From: Liriodendron chinense
Taxonomy: Eukaryota > Streptophyta > Magnoliopsida > Magnoliales > Magnoliaceae
Reading direction: 5' to 3'
Length of the DNA: 64,000 nucleotides
Assembly (NCBI GenBank): GCA_003013855.2
Contig: ML058447.1
Span: forward strand, 310,001 to 374,000
Below, one piece after another: positions 56,048 through 64,000 of this stretch. How positions within the stretch are numbered: position 1 is the first letter of the stretch; the number at the start of each line of letters is the position of its first letter. The position numbers were made by a program, and so were the translations under genes. The notes under the pieces were generated by a model that saw only the letters and a list, made by a program, of their open reading frames with translations, did not search any database and was not told the DNA's origin.

Positions 56048-58540
56048 ACATGCATGGGATGATGACGATCTTTAAAGGCAGGAGGTTGTTGCATATACAT
56101 GGTTTTAGACAAAAAAAAATTATGAAGAAAATCGTTCTTCACATCAAGTTGGCAAATATCCCATTCCTTAACCACAACGATTGTGAGAATTAACCGAATA
56201 CTTTCCGGTTTGACAGCTGGAGAAAATGTTACAAAAAGATTCTATACCGTCAACTTGATGAAACCCCTTTGCGATAAGGCGAGCCTTTAAACAATCAAGA
56301 GACCTATCAGACCGAAGCTTAACTTTATAGATCACCCATTTGCTGCCCACAATGTTCATATCTGGCCGAGAGGGAACTAGGTCCCAAGTGCATGGTTTGC
56401 TACAAGAGTTTCAACCTCTTCATTCATGGTGGCCTTCCAACCTCGGTGGTGTAAAGCTAACTTGATAGTGTGTGGTGTAGTGGGTAGAGCAGTGGAGGTG
56501 CGAGCAGCATGAAAATCCAGGTACGTGGGGTTAGGCCGAGTGATGCCATGTTTGGATCTTGTTTGCATGCGATGAAGATTGGTGGGACCAACAATGGGTT
56601 CGGTAGGAAGGGATGGTAAAATGGGATCGGGAGAGTGGGCCATGACAGGTTAGTCCGTGATAGAGACTAGTGTAGCAGGTTGGGCTGTGTCTGAGAGAGA
56701 TGGGGATTGGGCCATGGCTGGGCATGTCATGGCATTGTAAAGGCCATGGTTGAGATTGGGCTCGCTAGACTCCGTGTGGGCTAACTCACATAGCAACGGT
56801 CGTGGACTGTCGATGTCCAGAGAAGTATGATGGGTCGTGTCTAGTGGAGATATATATCTGGTGAAGAAGTAGCCCTATCTAGTCACATATTTGGTCCAAC
56901 CGGTGAAGATGAGGGCATCCAATCACTGAATGTGCAAAGCTCCCTCTCAATGGGAGCATCACCATAGAGACGAGTAGGCTCTGTAAAGGGAAGCACCTCC
57001 TCATAAAAAACAATGTGCCGTGAGATATAGATCCGACCAATAGGAGGGTATAGGCACTTAAGCCTTTCCTTTTGGTGTTGTAGCCAATATATAAAAACAC
57101 AAAGCAGAGACTTTGGGGAGAGCTTGTCTTGTCGATAGTCACCAAGGTACGAGAAGCATTTACAACCGAAGACCCGAAGTGCTGAATAATCCGAAAGCCT
57201 CCCAAATGACCGGAAGAAAGGTGAATCCATGCCCAGATGAGGTGAAGGCATCCTGTTAATTAGAAAAGTGGTAGTGGAGAAGCATTCAACCAAAAACTGT
57301 GAAGGGAGATGTGCATGGAACATCATAGTAAGCCCAAGGCCAGTAATATGTCGATGCTTGCATTCGGCAGTGCCATTTTGTTCAGGAGTTTTTGGACATG
57401 CAGACTGATGATGGATTCCAAGATCAGCTATAAGTATTTTTCAAGTTCTCCATCACCAAATTCTCGACCTTCATCCCTCTGGAAAATGCGAATGTTAGCA
57501 TCAAACTGGCACGTGACAAATTTCTGAAAGTGAACGAAGCATTCAAATAAATCAGATTTGCGACACATATGATAGAACCATATAAATCTAGTGTAGTCAT
57601 CAATAAACACAACATAGAATCGAAATTGCTCTTTTGATCTAACTGGGGCGAGACCCCACAAATCACAATGCACTTTATAAAATGGAGACCATATGTTTTC
57701 ATCAATAGGTAGAAAAGGTAGTCGGCATGACTTTCCCATCTGACAACTAGTGCAAATTTGTGATGTCGGTTTATTTTTGGAATCAAATAATTAAAAAAGG
57801 TTCATATGCCGTAAATCATCAACAATCCGCTATTGGGGATGTCCAAGTTGTTGACGCCAACCTTCGTTATTTATTCTCCTAAACTGATGTGAGAAAAAAG
57901 TTTCAGAGTCTCCATCAAGAGCATATAAACCACCTCGTTTACTGCCCTTAGCTACTACTCGGTTTGTGGACATGTCCTTAATCACAAATCCATGTCCATC
58001 AAATTCATATTGAAGAGGATAATCAGTAATAAGCTTACTAACAGATAACAAATCTTTCTTAATATTTAGAACAAGTAAGACATCTTTAAATTTTAGAGAT
58101 GAAGGACTAGAACCTATGGCAGATGTCCAATATGGGTAATAGACAGATTATCTCCATTTCGAACCTTTATCTTTTCCATGACAGGGACTTGGAGAATATT
58201 GTAGATTACTTGGATTACCTGGATTACCTGTCATGTGATCTGTAGCACCGGTGTTAGGGAACCATGTGGAGTCCTGATTATCGGCAATAATCATAGATGC
58301 GAGTGACTGAGGACTGTCATTTGGGGTGAAAGCATGATTGAAACGATTGAAGCAAGTAAGAGTCGTGTGGTTCTTCTTATTGCAAATCTTACAGATGAGT
58401 TCTTCTTCCTTATTACAGCCTTGTGACTGCTTTGAGGAGGCACCCCTGTCATTGTTACGAGTAGGATTGAAATTTTGATTCTTTGGCCCAAAAAATTGAT
58501 ACCACTTGATGTAGTGAGTATTGACGAGTCCACCAAAAGC
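56046..58540 (-). pseudogene. degenerate Ty1/copia gag-pol, truncated in RT
   Basis: Read on the - strand in several frames. A CCHC zinc knuckle (CKICNKKNHTTLTC, about 58395-58350). Protease-like WFPNTGATDHMT at about 58270, with Asn in place of the expected catalytic Asp. A GAG-pre-integrase segment (LLSVSKLITDYPLQ, 58051 onwards). Integrase core with HCDLWG, FIDDYTRFIW and NGTAECKHRH. An integrase C-terminal segment with LRVFGCKCFSYL, then RMQTRSKHGI. RT start with KWVIYKVKLRSDRS and WDICQLDVKNDFLH. The coding sequence stops at HPMHV, beside the C33 run. Gag is mostly missing. Frameshifts and stops separate the blocks. Features fit an Ale/Retrofit-like lineage. Confidence 0.85.
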
Positions 58541-58770
58541 TCCAGAGCTGTTGGGGAAGCACCAGAATATCCTTTTATCTACGCCCTCTCAGGAAAACCG
58601 CTAGGACCTTTGCGTGGGCTACCCCGCATCTCACAGGTCCCACAGTGGAACCCCCTCCGTGGCCATTCTACATCTCACAGACCCCACCTCATGGGCCATC
58701 CCACCCCAATGTAGAGATACACCTGTGTCATCCACCCACACTAGTAAGGAGACTCAAACACTGGTCTATT

Positions 58771-58782
58771 GCTCTGATACCA
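58771..58782 (-). other. primer binding site of the copia element (tRNA-iMet type)
   Basis: GCTCTGATACCA on the + strand is TGGTATCAGAGC on the element strand, the standard initiator-Met primer site of plant copia elements. It fixes the position of the 5' LTR on its right. Confidence 0.8.
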
Positions 58783-58918
58783 TTACAAAGTTTGAGAAAC
58801 TCTATCTCAAGATGACAATGGAGGGTATTGTCCATTATATTTTATAGAGAGTTTACAATGGATTTACAAGGTAAGAATCCATTGGGCCAATCTTCCCAAA
58901 TAAGGAATAATGCTAACA
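58783..58918 (-). repeat. probable short 5' LTR of the copia element
   Basis: On the - strand it would begin TGTTAGCATTATTCC and carry CTCTCTATAAAATA as a TATA-like box. Short LTRs of this style occur in Ale/Retrofit elements. The outer boundary is uncertain because no 3' LTR remains for comparison; the LTR may extend further right. Confidence 0.45.
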
Positions 58919-59080
58919 ATATCGTTATGAGATAACTAGAAGGAAATAATCAATCACTCCTAGAATCAACGAATAAATCAAGAGGCTGTTGGCCGTCCTT
59001 GTCAGAACGTGAATTGTCCATAGTTGTATGGACTGGTGCCTTATCAGTTGCGTAGTTCGTTGTTTAATTCTCCTCTGTGC
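58919..59080. other. short unassigned flank
   Basis: Nothing recognised between the copia LTR and the first palindromic element. Confidence 0.4.
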
Positions 59081-59089
59081 TTCCGCAAG

Positions 59090-59645
59090 GGACATAGATT
59101 AACTACTAATAGGTTGAGTAGCTATCTCGCTATTGAAGTGATGTCACCAACTTCTGTGGGCCCCACCATGATGTATGTGTTGTATCCACACCATCCATCC
59201 ACTTGGAGATATCATTTTAGGGCAAGAGCCAAAACATGAGCTGATCCAAAGCTCAAGTGGATCTCACCAAAGCAAATGGTGGGGATTGATCTTCTGCCAT
59301 TAAAAACTTCTTGAAGCCACATAAGTTTTCGATCAAGCTGATATTTGTGTTTTCCCTTTTTTCTTGTCTGTGTGAACTTATGAACAGGTTGGATATCAAA
59401 TAAACATCATGGTGGGCCCTAGAAAGTTTTTAATGGTTGCGTCATTGTCCCCACTATTTTCTTTGGTGGGGTCCACTTGAGATTTGCATCTATCTCATTC
59501 TTTAGCTCATGCCCTAAAATGATCTCTCCAAATGGATGGACGGTGTGGATACAACACATACATCACGATGGGGCCCACAGAAGTTAGTGATGTCACTTTA
59601 GTAGCAAGATAGCTACTCAACTTGTCAGTAGCTAATCCGTGTCCT
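59090..59645. mobile_element. Mutator-like palindromic miniature element, copy 1 (556 bp)
   Basis: Perfect 9-bp duplication TTCCGCAAG at 59081-59089 and 59646-59654. The two halves are long imperfect inverted repeats: the left starts GGACATAGATTAACTACT and the right, read inwards, starts GGACACGGATTAGCTACT. Nine-bp duplications and long terminal repeats fit non-autonomous MULEs. The arms carry GTGGGCCCCACCATGATGTA. No coding capacity. Confidence 0.75.
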
Positions 59646-59664
59646 TCCGCAAGGTATGAGGGAG

Positions 59665-60220
59665 GGCGCGGATTAGCTACTGACAAGTTGAGTAGCTATC
59701 TCGCTACTCAAGTGACGTCACTAACTTTTGTGGGCCCCACCATGATGTATGTTTTGTATCCATGCGGTCCATCCATTTGGAGAGATTATTTTAGGGCATG
59801 AGATGAAGAATGAGGCAGATTCAAATCTCAAGTGGACCCCACCAAAGAAAACGGTGGGGACAGTGACCTCAACCGTTGAAGCCTTCCTAAGGCCCAGCAT
59901 GATGTTTATTTGAGATCCAACCTGTACGTGAGTTCACAAAGACATGGAAGAAGGTAAAACACAAATATCAGCTTGATCGAAAACTTCTGCGGCCTAATGA
60001 AGTTTTTGATGGTAAGAGATCAGTCCCCACTGTTTTCTTTGGTGAAGTCTACTTGAGATTTGGAGCTTCCTCTTTCTTCCAATCGTGCCCTAAAATGATC
60101 TCTTCAAATGGATGTACGGCGTGGATAGAACATATACATTATGGTGGGGCCCACAAAAGTTGGTGACGTCACTTCAGTAGCGATATGGCTACTAAACATG
60201 TCACTAGCTAATCCGCGTCC
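59665..60220. mobile_element. Mutator-like palindromic miniature element, copy 2 (556 bp)
   Basis: Same family and same length as copy 1, lying 19 bp to its right with its central part inverted relative to it. Ends are GGGCGCGGATTAG and the inverse of GGACGCGGATTAG. Flanking 9-mers TATGAGGGA (59656-59664) and GGTGAGGGA (60221-60229) match at 7 of 9, so the duplication is older or worn. Confidence 0.7.
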
Positions 60221-60364
60221 GGTGAGGGACAATCATTAAAAAATGTTCAAATTTACGTGATGGCCCACATAATGGGTTGATAGCATGATTTTTGCAATGT
60301 TTTTCTTTTATGGTGGCCCACATAATGGATCCGTAACATTGTTGATGAACAACACTTCCTTCGA

Positions 60365-60500
60365 CACGAAGGCAATACATCTCTTTCTCTCTGCATTTCT
60401 TCCCTGAGAGACAAAGGCAATTTCTTTACTCTCTCTCTCTCTGCATTTCTTCCCTGAGAGACAAAGGCAATTTCTCTCTCTCTCTCTCTCTCTCACTTTC
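60365..60500 (+). repeat. tandem duplication with CT microsatellite
   Basis: The phrase CTCTGCATTTCTTCCCTGAG plus AGACAAAGGCAATTTCT occurs twice in a row, each copy associated with CTCTCT runs. It is a local duplication of about 52-60 bp. Confidence 0.8.
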
Positions 60501-60529
60501 ATTGAGAGAAATTGATGATTCGTCGTGCT

Positions 60530-61190
60530 CAGGACACTGAGTTATAGTGCTTTTAGGGACACATAGTCCGATCAATGCGTCTGCACTGTCCATCAGGTGT
60601 AGCACAAATTTTGCAGGCTCCATTTTTCAAGCCATGGACGAGATGGTTAGCATATCCTTATAAAGTGATTCTGTGGAACCATAAGCAATCCGCTGTAGAA
60701 TGCAACAAATAGATGGTGGATGGACCGGTTGATTGGATCTGTTTTGCCACGAAACCTTAAGCCGTCAATTTTATAAACGATTGATTACATGATTGAAGCC
60801 TTCAATCAGTGTGAATTTTGCTTAGTAGCTCTTGGAATCTGTGATTGATCAAATGGACAGCTTAGATTGATGGATTGGGCTGTCCAAGTATCCCAATGCA
60901 ACTAAGAGCGCTATAAATTATTATGCTATGAGGGCAGTGGACTATGAGAGCAGTGGATCATTCCTCTATTTCACTTTTGAGATATATGAGACTCAGTGTG
61001 CACTCCAGTCACTTGGAAATTCTACATGGCTCACATTAGCTCAAATTAAACCAACAAAATTATGAAAACATTTTCTCCAAATGACCGTCCCAAGATAATA
61101 TTTGTTGAACCATCCTAACCTCTAATTAATGGACACTTGTTTAACGAAACAGGAGCATCGGAAATATTTTATTTTCAACTGTCCACAAAG
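60530..61190. other. unassigned flank with worn repeat
   Basis: No gene. The part at about 60640-60960 resembles 62080-62400 in phrases such as GATTGGAYCT, TGATCAAATGG and GTCCAAGTATCCCAA / CAGTGTCCCAACGTA, so both may be old copies of one repeat family. Confidence 0.4.
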
Positions 61191-61204
61191 TTTTTCTCTT
61201 TCCT

Positions 61205-61570
61205 TTGAAAGCTAATACTTTTATTTCCAGCAAAGAAAAACAACAAACAAACAGAAAAAAAAAAACTAGCTAAGGGCCCAGTCCCTAAACCAACACACCA
61301 GACCATGAATAATACACTAGTTAAGGGGTGCAGTCCCTAAAGAAAACCAAAACCCTGGAAAAAGAAACCCCGCATGCTGAAGTACCAATTATTCCTTTTA
61401 GACCAAATCACCCACAAATCCGCAAAGAATATGATGCGCCATTTCTTCCTCCCTAAGGCTCCCTATCTTCAGCATGTCACCTGTTAAAAAGTGATTGAAC
61501 GGATTCCGGCATGAACCAAGCAACACCAGCGAAGTTTAAAACACTCCAAGAAGTGTCCACTGATCCGATA
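61205..61570 (-). pseudogene. LINE/L1 fragment (C-terminal end of ORF2)
   Basis: On the - strand one frame reads AWFMPESVQSLFNR near 61530 and another GRKKWRIIFFADLWVIWSKR then NNWYFS near 61430-61375. This is the pattern seen at the C-terminal end of plant L1 ORF2 proteins. Frameshifts and stops break it. The T-rich, non-coding tail then runs to about 61205. Family call by pattern; no target duplication seen. Confidence 0.55.
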
Positions 61571-63600
61571 TTCAGATGATCAAATAATTGTAAATTTTGA
61601 TTTATGATGCATGAAAAATAATTTGAATTGTTTAATTGACATTAATTATACGCCACATATGCAACTTTTACGTAATTTATACATGCTCGAGTATATTACA
61701 CTGCCGTAGCATCGAAGTTTTCTTCTACGATCTTACACGCTTGTTGGGACTGCTTTCTGCTGCTTCTCTCTCTTGCTTTAGTTCGCTGTCTTGCTTTACT
61801 GCTTTCTTTTTGGGAAATGTCCCAGTGCACTCGGCTATAGTGGTCCTAGTTTTTCATATTAACTAAGTTACATGTGGTTACCTCTCACTTTTCTTGGAAA
61901 AAAAATTAGTGCTCCTAGTTGCACTGAGACGCTTAGATAGTTCAATCCATTAATTTAAATTGTTCATTTGGTCCATCACATATTTCATTGGCAATCCAGC
62001 AAAACGCACACTAAGCTAATGATCCAATCATCTTTGATCTGGCCCTTTTTTTTATTGCCCTTCTTTTCCCTTGTTCAAGGATGGGATGTTTAGAATTTCC
62101 TAACAAAAGTGATTCCTTAGAATCATAATAATTATTCCATGATGGGCCATGGTCCGTAACAAAAGGATGGATTGAATTGTTGATTGGACCTATTCCCTTT
62201 GAATGGTTTTCACCGTCCATATTAAAGGCCATTGATCAAATGGTTCACATTTGTGGGATCGACATGATACTTGCATGCCAGCCTACAAAATGTGATCTTT
62301 ACCAAGTGAAGAGTCTGGATTAAAGGATTAGACTGTTTCAGTGTCCCAACGTAGCAAGGAGCACTATAACTTACAGTGCTCTGTAGGCACTGGAGCATTT
62401 CTCATTCTCCCTTTACTTTTCTCTTTATTTCTGTCAACCTGCTTCTGCTAATATTTCTGGACGACCAAAAAACTAAGCAAGATAAGAGGCATCGATGCCA
62501 GCTACGGTGTGAAGAAGAGATTATATTGAAGGTTAGATCTGAAGCTCTATCAACCTTGTTAGGTAAGTAGATTCTTGATCTTTGTCATTTGCTTTCCTAT
62601 AATTCAACTTTTTTCCTAAATTATTCAATTTTAATGCACTTTTGGGAGGAAAAAAAAAAACTAAGAATTTAGTTGGGTTTTAGCTCGTTAGCATCCACAT
62701 CACCTATCTGAACGTCTATTTAGGTCCAGAACATGATTTGTATTCTTCCTTGAAAGTCATACTGATTGGATGATCCAAACCATACCGTTGGCGGCATAAA
62801 AATGGATGGACATGATCGTTTGTAGAAGATATGCCCAGTCACTAATGTTTATAACCATCGGAATGTGGTGGTCTTTGCATGGTGGTGGAAGAAGAGTAGA
62901 ATGATCATAATCTACGGCCCTGATAGATTATGCAGATGCCACAGATTCAAAATTCAACTAGGTGCATAGGAAGTTTTCTATACACTGGGTCCACTAATTT
63001 ATATCTATACGATCACATGATGTTTGTTAGAAAAAATCCAACCTACCGTTCAGTGCACATTGGGACTATAACTGTTGCATTTGAGGCCATATTCAGTGAA
63101 TCAAACCGTTTGCATTGAGGTCTTGGTATCGATTCCCAAAGTGGGGGTGGCTAACATTGAAGATTTTTTAGGGCAACCTTCATCTGTGTATCTCATCATA
63201 TCAAAAGTTTGGACACCCAAATATGATCCCAGATACAGGGCTAGAGCCACCGCGTATGCAGTAGCAATACATGAGGATGGATTAATTCTAGCTAACCTCC
63301 AATTGTATAACCTTTATAGCTCATGACCACTGTCACAAATATTTCTGAAAATTTGAAATTCCCACAATATTTTAGTGGAAATTTGACAAAATGATATTAT
63401 CACAATAGTATTGCGATGTTTTCAAATCTTGCCCTTACTAAATTTTTGCAAATTTATCCTGAAATTATGGCGAATTTAACATTAAAATTCATTTTATACT
63501 ATATATATTTGAAGGTTTTTTCAAGGTCCCCACCTTCACGTGACATTAGCAATGTCTCTGACCATTTTAAATGGCACGAGTGGCCTAGTGTTGATCCAAA
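61571..63600. other. unassigned AT-rich flank
   Basis: No supported gene. A small frame at 62376-62570 ends near a GTAAGT-like donor but has no domain. A run of 10 A at about 62650 and T runs near 62047 are the only low-complexity features. Worn repeats are likely. Confidence 0.45.
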
Positions 63601-63610
63601 CCTTTCATAA

Positions 63611-63880
63611 GGCATGGTGCAAAAATCATGCCAATTGGGTGATCCTAAGCCTTCGGTCGATACACAAAAATGGACAGTTAAGATTAACCAGAGAAACAAA
63701 ATACCTTGAGACATATAGTAGATAATCCCACTTTGTATTACTTATGATGTTAAAGTAAGATCGCTTGATTTGATGATTCTAACCATGCGATTTATAACTA
63801 AAAAACATCGGACAGTTGTAATAAATTAGCACCATTCAAAGGGTTAGGATCATCTTATCGACATGATTCTTGCACCATGG
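63611..63880. mobile_element. possible small foldback element
   Basis: Arms at about 63611-63650 (GGCATGGTGCAAAAATCATG, then CCAATTGGGTGATCCTAAGC) and 63841-63880 are imperfect inverted repeats of about 40 bp. The loop is about 190 bp. Outer boundaries and target duplication were not resolved. Confidence 0.4.
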
Positions 63881-64000
63881 TTTGCTCCTAGTTATATGAA
63901 TGAATGAATTTCAACGATGGGTTACCCCTTGTGTCATATTTTAAAGATTTAAAATTTATTAGTAATTTATAGTCCTAAGTCAGTTTAAAATTTCTGAGAA

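Noticed and set aside
62376..62570. Possible host exon ending at a GTAAGT donor
   Set aside because: Only 64 codons, no domain, and no matching acceptor or second exon found nearby.

Overview
This window is a plant nuclear chromosome segment made almost entirely of nested transposable elements. I found no convincing host gene. Plant origin is shown by Tat-lineage Ty3/gypsy elements with two RNase H domains and by plant mobile domain (PMD) genes. It is also shown by GT-AG introns, a hAT-type miniature element, Mutator-like palindromic elements and plant Ty1/copia remains. The GGGCCCACC-rich palindromic repeats near 59-60 kb recall repeats I associate with magnoliid genomes, but this is a weak guess.

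The layout is a three-level nest. Level 0 is a decayed Ty1/copia pol fragment (3896-4245, continued at 55478-55712). Level 1 is a solo LTR of about 3.0 kb with TGTAACGCC/GGCGTTACA termini. It inserted in that fragment and now survives as three pieces (4246-6308, 30617-30925, 54845-55477). Level 2 is two giant elements of one family that landed 304 bp apart inside the solo LTR in opposite orientation, with their 3' LTRs facing each other. Element 1 is 6309-30616 on the + strand, 24.3 kb, with target duplication GATCC. Element 2 is 30926-54844 on the - strand, 23.9 kb, with target duplication CTAGT. Together they form an inverted repeat of about 48.5 kb.

Each element has the order LTR, tRNA-Arg-type primer site, gag-protease, pol (RT, RNase H, archaeal-type RNase H, DDE integrase), an array of four small structured hairpins, and an antisense cassette of two spliced genes. 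A long repeat-rich non-coding block, the polypurine tract and the 3' LTR follow. The antisense genes are gene A, a PMD protein, and gene B, an 844-codon protein with a hydrophobic N-terminus, an Asp/Gly/Met-rich middle and a C-terminal region resembling retroelement-associated PMD-like proteins. Both copies of gene B are open with identical exon lengths. Gene A is open in element 2 and carries one homopolymer frameshift in element 1.

The sense genes are broken differently in the two copies. Element 1 has one nonsense codon between RT/RNase H and the second RNase H. Element 2 has three nonsense codons in gag-protease and a 49-bp deletion removing the first RT catalytic Asp. By hand count the LTR pairs differ at about 10 sites (element 1) and about 18 sites (element 2), so element 2 is probably older.

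The most unusual signals are four. (1) Tandem GAAA-capped hairpins lie after pol, with outer stems that differ in sequence but stay paired. (2) A roughly 23-bp GC palindrome recurs in the LTR promoter, the gene A promoter and upstream of gene B. (3) About ten W-box cores cluster upstream of the LTR TATA box. (4) The spliced antisense gene cassette is retained while gag-pol decays. The flanks hold a hAT-type miniature element (1741-2386), a second degenerate copia element ending at a run of 33 C (56046-58918), two 556-bp Mutator-like palindromic elements (59090-60220), a LINE fragment (about 61205-61570), and sequence I cannot assign.
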